From Hydrogenobacter thermophilus TK-6 (GTDB taxonomy: Bacteria; Aquificota; Aquificia; Aquificales; Aquificaceae): 64,000 nucleotides of DNA. Under the pieces are notes generated by a model. It saw only the letters and a program-made list of their open reading frames with translations. It searched no databases and was not told the DNA's origin. Shown here in pieces: positions 33,380 through 42,339 of the stretch. The DNA is taken from assembly GCF_000010785.1 (NCBI RefSeq), contig NC_013799.1, forward strand, positions 372,001-436,000, read 5' to 3'. The translations under genes were made by a program, and so were the position numbers. The first letter of the stretch is position 1. Each line of letters begins with the position of its first letter.

Positions 33380-33386
33380 TTAAAAG

Positions 33387-33416
33387 TTGACATGGTTGCA
33401 TTTTGTGTGCTATTAT
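33387..33416 (+). promoter_or_regulatory. Promoter of rlpA
   Basis: TTGACA (33387-33392), 18-base spacer, TATTAT (33411-33416), GGGAGG at 33435, ATG at 33447. It lies immediately after repeat copy 2, as the cytochrome promoter does after copy 1. Confidence 0.65.
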
Positions 33417-33446
33417 GCTACTAAATTCCTTAATGGGAGGTTAAAA

Positions 33447-33860
33447 ATGTGGATATTGCTGTTGGTTTTTATGCTTTTTGGTGTGGTTTTGGCTAAAGGT
33501 GAGTGTGAGGAAATAGAGGGATATGCCTCTTGGTACGGTAAAGGTTTTCACGGAAGAAGAACTGCAAGCGGAGAATCCTTTGACAGATACAAATATACGG
33601 CAGCTTCCAAGGTATTTCCACTAAATACCTATGTGCTTGTAAGAAATCTTGAAAATGATCAAGAAGTAATAGTGAGAATAACCGACAGAGGACCTTTTGT
33701 AAAGGGTAGGATACTTGACCTTTCAAAGGCGTCAGCGGAAAAACTGGGCATACTCAAAAAGGGTATTGTGAAAGTAAAAGCTATGCCCCTTTACTGCGTA
33801 GCGGATGTGGATAGGGGCGATGAAGATGAGTATATAATGGACATCATTAGAACTTTTTAG
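33447..33860 (+). CDS. rlpA: RlpA-like septal ring lytic transglycosylase
   Basis: Cleaves peptidoglycan strands lacking stem peptides in the cell envelope. Signal peptide MWILLLVFMLFGVVLA, then the double-psi barrel: GYASWYGKGFHGRRTASGE with the catalytic region, KYTAASKVFPLNTYV, and VRITDRGPFVKGRILDLS with the conserved Asp. No SPOR domain, so it is the short form (137 aa). Start at 33447 with GGGAGG; an upstream TTG would include promoter sequence. It ends 4 bases inside the radical SAM gene. Confidence 0.9.
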   Translation: MWILLLVFMLFGVVLAKGECEEIEGYASWYGKGFHGRRTASGESFDRYKYTAASKVFPLNTYVLVRNLENDQEVIVRITDRGPFVKGRILDLSKASAEKLGILKKGIVKVKAMPLYCVADVDRGDEDEYIMDIIRTF

Positions 33861-34684
33861 CATCTGTTTATTACAAGTGTGCCACACCCTCCCAGGCTAT
33901 CCTTCCTGAAGCGTGTGGAGAGACTTACTCTTATACCATACCCCCGTAGATATAGAAATCTCTCCTCATACTCACTTTTGCTCATGGTTTCAAAAAAGCC
34001 TGTACTGTTGTAGTAAAGGAGTGTAGCGCTTACTCCCAGATCACGCACAAGTTTTGCAAATTCTTCAAGGTCTTCGTAGCTGTCGTTTACACCTTTGAGG
34101 AGGAGGTATGCAAGGCTCACCTTTTTTCTCTTTCTCTTTGACATTCTGGGAAGCTCTTCTCTGAGCATATCAATGAGAGCATTTAGATCACCGCCGTGAG
34201 GTATAAGTTTTCTTCTCTTTTCTGATTTTGTAGAGTGTATGGATATGGTTAGTCCATTGTGAGGAATATGTATAAGCTCTCTTAGGTGTATGTGAGGAAA
34301 ACCTGTGGTGTAAAAGGAAACCTTTAAACCTTCCTCTTTGAACTTCCAGAAAGCTCTTATCACATGGGAATAATTCATCAAAGGCTCACCTATACCTGCT
34401 ACTGCTATCCTTTTTATGGGGAGAGTGTCTCTTAGAAGGTAATACTGGGCTAATATCTCTTCATAAGTCAAATTCCTAACAAATCCTGCGCTTCCAGAAA
34501 GGCAGAAGGGACATCTTATGGCACAACCTACCTGAGTAGAAATGCACAGGGTATCACCTCTGTAAAAGACTGCCTCTATTTTGTTGGAGTCTTCAAGTTC
34601 AAAGACAAAAAGCCTGTTAAGTTCACTCTTGAAGGTTGATAAAAGCTTCATCTTCTTTGTAAGCTCTTCTACAGCAAAGTCCAC
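33857..34684 (-). CDS. RlmN/Cfr-like radical SAM protein
   Basis: Probable RNA adenine C-methyltransferase relative. The Fe-S motif is CAIRCPFC within DTLCISTQVGCAIRCPFCLS, followed by GIGEPLMNY and SIHSTKSEKRRKLIPHG, all typical of RlmN. The C-terminal GGCGTL resembles the methyl-carrying Cys of RlmN (ACGQL). At 275 aa it lacks most of the N-terminal accessory domain, so it may be a divergent paralogue with another RNA target. Start uncertain: ATG 34684 overlaps the next gene by 62 bases, ATG 34651 by 29. Confidence 0.75.
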   Translation of the reverse strand: MDFAVEELTKKMKLLSTFKSELNRLFVFELEDSNKIEAVFYRGDTLCISTQVGCAIRCPFCLSGSAGFVRNLTYEEILAQYYLLRDTLPIKRIAVAGIGEPLMNYSHVIRAFWKFKEEGLKVSFYTTGFPHIHLRELIHIPHNGLTISIHSTKSEKRRKLIPHGGDLNALIDMLREELPRMSKRKRKKVSLAYLLLKGVNDSYEDLEEFAKLVRDLGVSATLLYYNSTGFFETMSKSEYEERFLYLRGYGIRVSLSTRFRKDSLGGCGTLVINRC

Positions 34685-35492
34685 AGCTTTTACAATGCCT
34701 GAGAGCCTTCTCGTATCCGTAAGGCAGAAGTGATGAGATGCTTAGCTCTTCCTTTTTCCCTTCGGACTCTATGAGTACTTTGTCCATAGGTGGGTCTATG
34801 TAGAGAAGCTTGTAGATTTTACCCTTAAAACACAGCTCTGTTCCCACCTCAGGAAGAAGATTCCTTATCATGTAGTTGTCCCTCTCATAGGCAAGACAGC
34901 AAAGAAGCCTTCCACAGGGACCTGTAAACTTGGTAGGTGAAAGAGGCAGATTCTGATCCTCTATATCTTTGAGGGATATAGACTCAAAATTCTCGGAGAA
35001 CCTTACGCAACAAGGTATATCACCGCACGCACCTACCCATCCTGTCATTTGCACAGCATCCCTCACACCTATCTGTCTCATCTCTATCCTTTTCTTTACA
35101 ACCTTTGCCAGATCCTTGACAAGATTTCTAAAGTCAACCCTCTGTTCCGAAGTATAGTAAAAGAACACCTTCCCGGCATCTAAGGGTATGTATGCCTTTA
35201 TGAGTTTCATGCCAAGTCCATGCTGAGCTATCTTTTCCTTACAAAGTGAGTAGAGGTTTTGCGCCTTTTTTTCGTTCTCCTCCATCTTTAGTATATCTTC
35301 ATCCTTTGCCTTCCTTAAAAAGGTTGCCTTTATCTGGGATGGCTGCTTTGATAGGCCAAGCACCTTAACTACCTCTTCACCCTTTTCTGAGCTGACTACT
35401 ATAAGGTCATCTCTTTTTATGCCATCGTCCCACACACCCTCTACTTGGAATATCTTCCCAGTATCCTGAAACCTTGCCTTTATGTAAAGCAT
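34623..35492 (-). CDS. PSP1/RicT-like protein
   Basis: PSP1 domain protein related to RicT (YaaT), which in Bacillus acts in an Fe-S complex that modulates RNA processing. Marks: WVGACGDIPCCVRFS, SPTKFTGPCGRLLCCLAYERD with paired Cys, and a further Cys-rich tail HCKSCGLCCRR. Promoter TTGTTA-N16-TATAAT (35527-35500) ends 7 bases before the ATG, so the message is probably leaderless. It overlaps the radical SAM gene. Confidence 0.82.
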   Translation of the reverse strand: MLYIKARFQDTGKIFQVEGVWDDGIKRDDLIVVSSEKGEEVVKVLGLSKQPSQIKATFLRKAKDEDILKMEENEKKAQNLYSLCKEKIAQHGLGMKLIKAYIPLDAGKVFFYYTSEQRVDFRNLVKDLAKVVKKRIEMRQIGVRDAVQMTGWVGACGDIPCCVRFSENFESISLKDIEDQNLPLSPTKFTGPCGRLLCCLAYERDNYMIRNLLPEVGTELCFKGKIYKLLYIDPPMDKVLIESEGKKEELSISSLLPYGYEKALRHCKSCGLCCRRAYKEDEAFINLQE

Positions 35493-35499
35493 GGTTTTA

Positions 35500-35527
35500 A
35501 TTATACACCTTCACACTATCTTAACAA
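35500..35527 (-). promoter_or_regulatory. Promoter of the PSP1-radical SAM pair
   Basis: Minus strand TTGTTA (35527-35522), 16-base spacer, TATAAT (35505-35500); ATG at 35492. Confidence 0.5.
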
Positions 35528-35640
35528 AATAGCTTCATACTTAAATGAGCGCTTAGCCTCTCCCCTGCCTCTCCTTTTACCTTTTTTTAAAGACGCTTAA
35601 ATTTAAAGATTGGTTTATAATATCCCAGCGGAGTAGTTCC

Positions 35641-36264
35641 ATGATAAAGAAGGTGTTTGAGAGGCAACTAAGCTGGCTTGAGAGGATATTCTTTGTTGAC
35701 TTTATAAAAGGGCTCTCTGTTACAATAAGGCACGCTTTTAGTAAAACTATAACCACCCATTACCCTTACGAGAAGCTAACACCTCCTAAGAGGTTCAGAG
35801 GCTTCTTGGGACATAAGGTGGTAGATGGGAATGAGCCCCAACCAGCCTTTGATGAGTGGGTGGAAAGGTTTAAAATAGAGGTAAGGCCCGGAAGGAGCAG
35901 GTGCGTTGTGTGTATGCTTTGCAAAAGAGCCTGTCCAGTCCCACAGCTCTTTGAGATAGAAGGCGAGAAGCTTCCCAACGGAAAACGGGTTGTTAGCATT
36001 TTTAACATGAACCTTATGCTCTGTACCTTCTGCGGTTTTTGTGTAGATGCCTGTCCTGTAGACTGCCTTTTTAACAGCGATATTCACGAAACGGCTTCTT
36101 ACACGAGGAAGGATGCTATTTTAAACCTTGAGGCTTTGGAGCAGATAGGTAGGGACTGGCAGGCAAGAAGAGAGAAAGAGCCTGACAGAATTTGGATAGA
36201 TAACCATCAAAGGCAAAAGCTCTGGCGTGAAAACGACCTTAAACTGCCGGAGGTAAAAGGGTGA
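35641..36264 (+). CDS. nuoI: NADH-quinone oxidoreductase subunit I
   Basis: Peripheral-arm complex I subunit with two 4Fe-4S clusters (N6a/N6b). Binding motifs CVVCMLCKRACPVPQ and CTFCGFCVDACPVDC; an N-terminal amphipathic segment (LERIFFVDFIKGL) sits on the membrane. 207 aa. First gene of nuoI-J-K-L-M-N-A-CD-H; TATAAT at 35616-35621 has no good -35. It overlaps nuoJ by 4 bases. Confidence 0.93.
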   Translation: MIKKVFERQLSWLERIFFVDFIKGLSVTIRHAFSKTITTHYPYEKLTPPKRFRGFLGHKVVDGNEPQPAFDEWVERFKIEVRPGRSRCVVCMLCKRACPVPQLFEIEGEKLPNGKRVVSIFNMNLMLCTFCGFCVDACPVDCLFNSDIHETASYTRKDAILNLEALEQIGRDWQARREKEPDRIWIDNHQRQKLWRENDLKLPEVKG

Positions 36265-36794
36265 TACAGTGGATCACCTTTTTACTCTTCTCCTTGCTGG
36301 CTGTTGTATCCTCATTGGGTGTGGTTTTACTCCCCAATCCAGTTTATGTTATCCTATCCCTCCTTTCTTCCCTCATAGCTATAGCGGGAGTGTTTTTTGT
36401 AGCTGGTGCAGAGCTTGTCGGTGCTTTACAACTTCTCATATATGCAGTTGCCGTAACGGTTTTTTATGTGTTTGTCCTAACCGCTGTACCTTGGGAGAAG
36501 GCGCTTAAAAAGGACTCTCATTACAGGGTTGAGGGTGTCTTGTCTTTCCCCATCCTATTGCTCCTATACTTTGAGATATTGATAGTGTTTTCTCTGGGTG
36601 TGAGCGCATCACCTAAGGGGCAGATAAAGGAACTTTCAAAGAAGTTTGGTAATACGGAAGTCATAGGTAGCATCTTATTCAGCAAGTACTTTTTTGCCTT
36701 TGAGCTTGTTTCTCTGGTGCTTTTAATAGGTATGATAGGTGCTGTTATAATAGGTAGGAAGGAGGCTCAGACCTATGACAGCAATACCCCTTGA
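36261..36794 (+). CDS. nuoJ: NADH-quinone oxidoreductase subunit J
   Basis: Membrane subunit with five hydrophobic helices. VLLPNPVYVILSLLSSL and the GALQLLIYAVAVTVFYVFVL segment (helix 3 with its pi bulge in homologues) identify it. 177 aa. It overlaps nuoK by 20 bases. Confidence 0.9.
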   Translation: MIQWITFLLFSLLAVVSSLGVVLLPNPVYVILSLLSSLIAIAGVFFVAGAELVGALQLLIYAVAVTVFYVFVLTAVPWEKALKKDSHYRVEGVLSFPILLLLYFEILIVFSLGVSASPKGQIKELSKKFGNTEVIGSILFSKYFFAFELVSLVLLIGMIGAVIIGRKEAQTYDSNTP

Positions 36795-37083
36795 GGCTTA
36801 TATGCTGTTAAGCATAGTTATATTTGGTCTTGGTCTTTTTGGTATAGTAGTTAGGCGCAACTTAGTGACAGTGCTTATGAGCACCGAACTGGCTTTGAAT
36901 GCAGTTAACATCGCTTTTGTAGGCATTGATGCTCATCTGAGTTTAGCAAACGGTCAGATCTTTGCACTTTTTATCATAGCTTTGGCTGCTGCTGAAGCGG
37001 CTGTGGGCTTAGGCATCATAATATCCATATTCAGGCTGAGGCGTGTAGAATCTACGGATGAAATAACTGACATGAGAGGATAA
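36775..37083 (+). CDS. nuoK: NADH-quinone oxidoreductase subunit K
   Basis: Three-helix membrane subunit with the two conserved glutamates in helices 2 and 3: STELALNAVN and AAAEAAVGLGI. Helix 1 (LSIVIFGLGLFGIVV) and length of 102 aa are standard. One base separates it from nuoL. Confidence 0.94.
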   Translation: MTAIPLEAYMLLSIVIFGLGLFGIVVRRNLVTVLMSTELALNAVNIAFVGIDAHLSLANGQIFALFIIALAAAEAAVGLGIIISIFRLRRVESTDEITDMRG

Positions 37084-37084
37084 A

Positions 37085-38971
37085 ATGGAAGCGCTGGTGC
37101 TGTTTTTGCCACTCTTTGCCTTTTTGGTGGTGGGTCTTTTGGGCAGATACATGGGAGACCTTCTTTCGGCACTCATCACCATAGGCGCAGGCTTGCTCTC
37201 TTTTGTACTCTCCCTTACCATACTCTCTAAGGCTATCTCTTCACCCTTCAGCGTCAAGCTCTATGACTTTCTGCCCTTCCTCTCCTTTGGTCTTTACTTT
37301 GATGCTCTCTCTTCCATTACCAGCGCTGTGGTCACTCTTGTGGCCTGTCTCATCTTTGTTTACTCTATAGGATACATGCACAACCTATTTGGTCACTGGA
37401 CTTTTAAGTTCTACGCTTACCTGTCTCTGTTCCTCTTTGCCATGCTCCTTATAGTTCTGTCTGACAACCTGCTTGGTATCTTCTTTGGCTGGGAGGGTGT
37501 TGGTCTTGCCTCTTACCTGCTTATTGGTTACTTCCACACTCAGAAGAAGGCTGCGGATGCTTCCTTGGAAGCCTTTGTCATGAACAGAGTGGGTGATTGG
37601 CTCTTCATTTTTGGCATAATCTCTTCCTTCTATATTTTTGGGTCTTTGTCCCTTTTGGACATATTTGGAAAGGTGAGCAGTGTGCCTTCTGCTCTTCTTT
37701 CTGTCTGCGCACTTCTTCTCTTTGGTGGTGCTGTTGGAAAGTCTGGACAGCTCCCTCTTCACACATGGCTTCCCAACGCTATGGCAGGTCCCACGCCAGT
37801 TTCTGCTCTTTTGCACGCTGCCACCATGGTAGCAGCAGGCGTTTATATGGTGGCAAGGCTATATCCTCTGTTTGAGGCAACTCCCGAGAGTCTCAAGGTG
37901 GTGGCGCTTATAGGGGGCATAACTGCGCTCTTTGCAGCTTTGGCTGCCACATCCCATACGGATATAAAGAAGATAATAGCCTTTTCCACCATGAGCCAAC
38001 TGGGACTTATGTATCTGGCACTGGGATTGGGAGACAAAGCAGGAGCCATGTTTCACCTTACCACACACGCCTTTTTTAAAGCCCTGCTATTTTTGGCAGC
38101 AGGGTCGGTCATCCACGCCTTTCACCACCAGGTGTACGACATATACCAAGTAGGAGGGCTAAAGAAGTACATGCCAGCCACCTACTGGAGCTTTATAGTG
38201 GGAGCGTTGGCACTCTCTGGCATATTTCCCCTTTCTGGGTTTTTCAGCAAAGACAGGATAATAAGCAGTGCATACGAAGCAGGTACAGGATGGGGACTTT
38301 TGGCAAGCTTTGTAAGCCTACTCACAGCCTACTACATCTTCAGGGAAGGATTTGTAATGTTTGTCTCAAAGAGAGAGTATGAGGAAAAGCCACACGAGAG
38401 TGAGAAGGTGATGGTGCTACCCATGGTGGCACTGAGTGTGCTTTCCGTAGTATCAGGGCTTATAGAAGGCTGGTACATGAGAGTGATGGGAAGCAAGAGT
38501 GAGCTTCACCTTAGCATAGCCATAAGCTCGGTTTTGATAGGGCTGACAGGTATAGGGATAGCGTATGCAGTGTATGTGAAGGGGGCAATAGACCACCGCA
38601 GAGCATACAGAGCATTAAAACCCATTGCGGACACCTTCAGGGAGCAGTTTTACACCGAAAAGCTGTACCACAAACTGATAGCATACGGATACCTTGTGGT
38701 TTCTAAAGCGCTTTATCGCATAGGCGATAGAATTACCATAGACGGATTTATTAATCTTTTGGCATTTCTTTACTTTAAGGTGGTTAGGTTTCTGTGGATG
38801 AAACTGGATATTATGGTTGTTGACCTCTTTGTTAATGGTGTGGCAAAGCTATCCTTTAAAACTGGAAGATACGTAAGAAACCTTCAAACAGGTCTTTTAA
38901 ACAATTATGTACTGTTTCTTTTGATGGGTATAGTTTTCATACTCGGTGTGATAACTTACTCTCTGAGGTGA
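37085..38971 (+). CDS. nuoL: NADH-quinone oxidoreductase subunit L
   Basis: Distal antiporter-like proton-pumping subunit. WEGVGLASYLLIGYF has the conserved Glu, TWLPNAMAGPTPVSALLHAATM the lysine-helix region, and TDIKKIIAFSTMSQLG the broken helix 12 area. About 14 helices plus the long C-terminal lateral helix (near 530-628). 628 aa, typical. Confidence 0.95.
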   Translation: MEALVLFLPLFAFLVVGLLGRYMGDLLSALITIGAGLLSFVLSLTILSKAISSPFSVKLYDFLPFLSFGLYFDALSSITSAVVTLVACLIFVYSIGYMHNLFGHWTFKFYAYLSLFLFAMLLIVLSDNLLGIFFGWEGVGLASYLLIGYFHTQKKAADASLEAFVMNRVGDWLFIFGIISSFYIFGSLSLLDIFGKVSSVPSALLSVCALLLFGGAVGKSGQLPLHTWLPNAMAGPTPVSALLHAATMVAAGVYMVARLYPLFEATPESLKVVALIGGITALFAALAATSHTDIKKIIAFSTMSQLGLMYLALGLGDKAGAMFHLTTHAFFKALLFLAAGSVIHAFHHQVYDIYQVGGLKKYMPATYWSFIVGALALSGIFPLSGFFSKDRIISSAYEAGTGWGLLASFVSLLTAYYIFREGFVMFVSKREYEEKPHESEKVMVLPMVALSVLSVVSGLIEGWYMRVMGSKSELHLSIAISSVLIGLTGIGIAYAVYVKGAIDHRRAYRALKPIADTFREQFYTEKLYHKLIAYGYLVVSKALYRIGDRITIDGFINLLAFLYFKVVRFLWMKLDIMVVDLFVNGVAKLSFKTGRYVRNLQTGLLNNYVLFLLMGIVFILGVITYSLR

Positions 38972-38975
38972 AAGG

Positions 38976-40487
38976 ATGGAAAGGCTGGAGGCTACTTTCC
39001 CACTCTTACCACTTAGTATGATGGTGCCGGTTTTTGGTAGTCTCTTGATACTTTTGCTACCTGAAAGGTTCTCCAAAGGGATAAGTCTTTTTTCAGCGGG
39101 GATAAGTTTTTTAATAGCTCTCTCTTCGCTTCTCTTCTTTGACTTTTCAAAGGCACAGGCAGTTCAGTTTTACCAATACTACCCGCTCATTCCCGAACTT
39201 AAAGTAGGTCTCGCTTTGGGGCTGGATGGTCTTTCTATGCTTATGTACCTTCTTACTACGCTTGTGTCTTTCGTCGCCATACTCTGGTCTGTAAGGGATA
39301 GACAGATAAACCACAGACTCAGAGAGTATTACCTTTGGTTCTTACTTTCTGAGGCTTTCCTCATAGGTGTTTTTTCAAGCTGGGATCTTATGGTGTTTTA
39401 TGTCTTTTACGAGCTTACCCTGGTGCCTATGCTCTTTGTTATAGGCATTTGGGGATACAAGCTGAGGCTCTACTCCGCTTATAAGTTTTTCATATACATC
39501 TTCGTCTCTTCTCTCTTTCTGCTTTTGGGTATAGTGAGTCTTGCTGTAGAGCATTACAAACTTTTCGGGAAGTTTTCTTTCAGCTACTTTGACCTTTTGA
39601 ACAACCACTACTCTCTAGAATATGGACTTTTCCTGTTTTTACTCTTTTTTATAGCCTTTGCTGTAAAAACGCCTATTGTACCTTTCCATACATGGCTTCC
39701 CGATGCACACGGTGAAGCTCCTACTGCTGGCTCTGTGGTGCTTGCCGCCATTCTCCTTAAGATGGGGACTTATGCCCTTCTGAGGTTTAACATAGGACTT
39801 TTCCCCGAGGTGGCCGTCTTTTTGATGCCTGTCTTGGTGCTTTGGGGTATCTTCTCTATAGCTGTGGCATCGTGGTACACTATAAGTCAGAGCAATGTCA
39901 AGAGGTTCGTTGCTTACTCTTCAGTAAGCCACATGGGCTTTGTTGTTACTGGTATGTTCCTTCTCAATATGGAAGGTCTGAGGGCAAGTATTATGGAGAT
40001 GTTCGCTCACGGTCTTACATCTGCCTCCCTGTTTATGATAGCCGGATTTATATATAACAGGCTTCACAGCTTTAACATGGACTCTCTGAAAGGTAGCGCT
40101 AAATACATGCCACTCTTTGCTATTATCACAGTTCTGACTGCCTTTTCCTCCATGGGTCTTCCGGGTGGCTCTTCCTTTTGGGGTAAGTTCCTCACCATCC
40201 TCTCCGCGAGGGAGTATACTACCTTACTGGCTTTTCTGGTGCTTGTGGGTGCTTTCTTCAGCGCAGTCTATATCCTTTACCTTATGAAGGTACTCTTCTT
40301 AGACAGTAAGGAAGAGAGCAAGCTCGTACACTTTACCGATGTGAGAGGTTTTAAGTTATCCGCCTTTTTACTTTTGGTATTTCCTATGTTTATGGTTGGG
40401 CTTGCTCCTTACCTGTTTTTTAACATATTTGATAAGTCCGCTAAGGAGCTTTTGCTTTTAGTAATGCGCAAATTGGTAGGAGGTTAG
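38976..40487 (+). CDS. nuoM: NADH-quinone oxidoreductase subunit M
   Basis: Second antiporter-like subunit. FYVFYELTLVPMLFVIGIWG carries the conserved Glu, KTPIVPFHTWLPDAHGEAPT the signature, and NVKRFVAYSSVSHMGFVV the central region. 503 aa, 14 helices. Four bases after nuoL. Confidence 0.95.
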   Translation: MERLEATFPLLPLSMMVPVFGSLLILLLPERFSKGISLFSAGISFLIALSSLLFFDFSKAQAVQFYQYYPLIPELKVGLALGLDGLSMLMYLLTTLVSFVAILWSVRDRQINHRLREYYLWFLLSEAFLIGVFSSWDLMVFYVFYELTLVPMLFVIGIWGYKLRLYSAYKFFIYIFVSSLFLLLGIVSLAVEHYKLFGKFSFSYFDLLNNHYSLEYGLFLFLLFFIAFAVKTPIVPFHTWLPDAHGEAPTAGSVVLAAILLKMGTYALLRFNIGLFPEVAVFLMPVLVLWGIFSIAVASWYTISQSNVKRFVAYSSVSHMGFVVTGMFLLNMEGLRASIMEMFAHGLTSASLFMIAGFIYNRLHSFNMDSLKGSAKYMPLFAIITVLTAFSSMGLPGGSSFWGKFLTILSAREYTTLLAFLVLVGAFFSAVYILYLMKVLFLDSKEESKLVHFTDVRGFKLSAFLLLVFPMFMVGLAPYLFFNIFDKSAKELLLLVMRKLVGG

Positions 40488-40493
40488 TGTTTT

Positions 40494-41954
40494 ATGGAGC
40501 TGAGGGATTTGGTAGGAGTTATTGAGTTTCCCCATCTACAACTCCTTATGCCGGAGATAATAGTTTTGCTCACGGGCTTTATTCTTTTCAGCTTAGACCT
40601 TCTTTACAAGAAAGCTCATCACAGACTTTTTACAGTTGTGAGCGCAGTAGGTTATACCTTAGCTCTGCTTTACATAACCTTAAATCCTTTCCTGTCGGGA
40701 AGCACCTTTTACCATCTTTATGTTAGAGACACCTTCTCCTCCTTTCTGCAGTTTTTTATGATACTTATAACCTTATTTGTTCTGGCTTTTGCTTATAGAT
40801 ACTATCAGCAGAAGCTCTCTTTGTATAGGGAGTTTTATTACATACTTTCTTTCTCCTTGGTAAGTGCTATGTTTTTGGCATCATCTTACCATCTTATCAC
40901 CCTTTATGTAGCTCTTGAAGGGGTTTCTATTTCCTTTTATATACTTACCGCACTTCTCAGAGGAGACTTTAACTCCAAGGAGGGAGCTTTTAAGTATCTT
41001 ATACTTGGTGGTATCAGCATTGCTTTGGCTTCTTATGGTGCTGCCTTTATGTACCTTTACGCAGGGTCGCTGGACCTTAAAGAGATACTGACACACGTAG
41101 GAGAAAACAGGTATTTTCTTGTGTTGGGGCTTGTCTTTTTCTTAATAGGTTTTGCCATAAAGATAGGTGCTGTACCTTTTCACTTTTGGCTTCCTGATGC
41201 TTATCAGGGTGCACCTACACCAGTCACCGCCTACATGGCTTCGGTGGGAAAGTTGGCTTTTTTTGCACCCGTTGTAAGGATCATGCCGCTGATTGAAGAA
41301 CACTTTGCTTATGCGTGGGTCATTACTGTGAGCATCATATCTGCCATGACTATGCTTTATGGTAATCTGGTGGCTCTGGTTCAGAAGGATGTCAAAAGGC
41401 TTCTTGCGTACTCTTCAATAGCTCATTCAGGATATATACTGGCTGGTATATCCGTTGCAAAGGTTATAGGACTAAAGGCTGTACTCTACTTCTTGGTTGC
41501 CTACGCTCTTATGGGCGCTGGTGCTTTTTTAGTGCTAGCTTTGCTGGAAAGACACCCAGAGTGGCAAAACAGGATGGAGGAATTTTCTGGGCTCAGATTC
41601 AGCATGCCTTGGGTGGCAACCTCCTTTATGATATTCATGTTCTCCCTTCTGGGAGTTCCGCCTACGGTGGGTTTTGTGAGCAAAGCTTTAATATTTACTA
41701 CTCTCTCTTTTGACAGGCTATGGTGGTTAGCCTTTATTATGATCCTGGCAACGGGTATCTCAACGGGTTATTATGTGAGGCTGGTGGTTTTGACCTTTAT
41801 GAAGGAAAACAGTAAACCCTTTCAGGTAAAAAGTTCTCTTGCTGAAAGAATAGTGCTTATAGTCCTGACCTTGTCCGTTGTATTTTTGGGAGCTGTGCCT
41901 ATAATAATATGGAGTTTTGTCAGTCCATCCGCAGAAATGCTCTTTAAGAGGTGA
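40494..41954 (+). CDS. nuoN: NADH-quinone oxidoreductase subunit N
   Basis: Third antiporter-like subunit. YVALEGVSISFYILTALLRG, AVPFHFWLPDAYQGAPTPVT and DVKRLLAYSSIAHSGYIL are the family landmarks. 486 aa. Followed by nuoA after 3 bases. Confidence 0.95.
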   Translation: MELRDLVGVIEFPHLQLLMPEIIVLLTGFILFSLDLLYKKAHHRLFTVVSAVGYTLALLYITLNPFLSGSTFYHLYVRDTFSSFLQFFMILITLFVLAFAYRYYQQKLSLYREFYYILSFSLVSAMFLASSYHLITLYVALEGVSISFYILTALLRGDFNSKEGAFKYLILGGISIALASYGAAFMYLYAGSLDLKEILTHVGENRYFLVLGLVFFLIGFAIKIGAVPFHFWLPDAYQGAPTPVTAYMASVGKLAFFAPVVRIMPLIEEHFAYAWVITVSIISAMTMLYGNLVALVQKDVKRLLAYSSIAHSGYILAGISVAKVIGLKAVLYFLVAYALMGAGAFLVLALLERHPEWQNRMEEFSGLRFSMPWVATSFMIFMFSLLGVPPTVGFVSKALIFTTLSFDRLWWLAFIMILATGISTGYYVRLVVLTFMKENSKPFQVKSSLAERIVLIVLTLSVVFLGAVPIIIWSFVSPSAEMLFKR

Positions 41955-41957
41955 AGT

Positions 41958-42335
41958 ATGGATTACATGGGGCTTTTGGCATTTTTTGGAGTTATGTTGG
42001 CACTCGCTCTTATACTTATATCTCTCAACGCTCTGCTGGGTCCAAAAACTCCAGAGAGTATGGAGGACTATCCTTACGAGTGTGGTGTTCCCCTTTATGA
42101 CCAGAGCGCTCAATCCACCTTCCATCAGGGGTATTATCTGCTGGGTCTTTTGCTCCTTCTCTTTGACATAGAAGCTGCTTTTCTATTCCCTTGGACAGTG
42201 GTGTATAAGTATCTTGGGGTTTTTGGTTTTATTGAGATGTTCCTCTTTATACTGATACTCACTTACGGGCTTTTGTATGCCTGGAGAAAGGGTGCCTTAG
42301 ACTGGCAGTTTGAAGAGGAAGTTTTGGAGAGGTAA
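41958..42335 (+). CDS. nuoA: NADH-quinone oxidoreductase subunit A
   Basis: Three-helix subunit next to the quinone channel. The loop YPYECGVPLYDQSAQSTFHQ holds the redox-sensitive Cys, and LLLLFDIEAAFLFPWTVVY the conserved acidic residues of helix 2. 125 aa. In most bacteria nuoB follows; here nuoCD does. Confidence 0.95.
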   Translation: MDYMGLLAFFGVMLALALILISLNALLGPKTPESMEDYPYECGVPLYDQSAQSTFHQGYYLLGLLLLLFDIEAAFLFPWTVVYKYLGVFGFIEMFLFILILTYGLLYAWRKGALDWQFEEEVLER

Positions 42336-42339
42336 AGCC

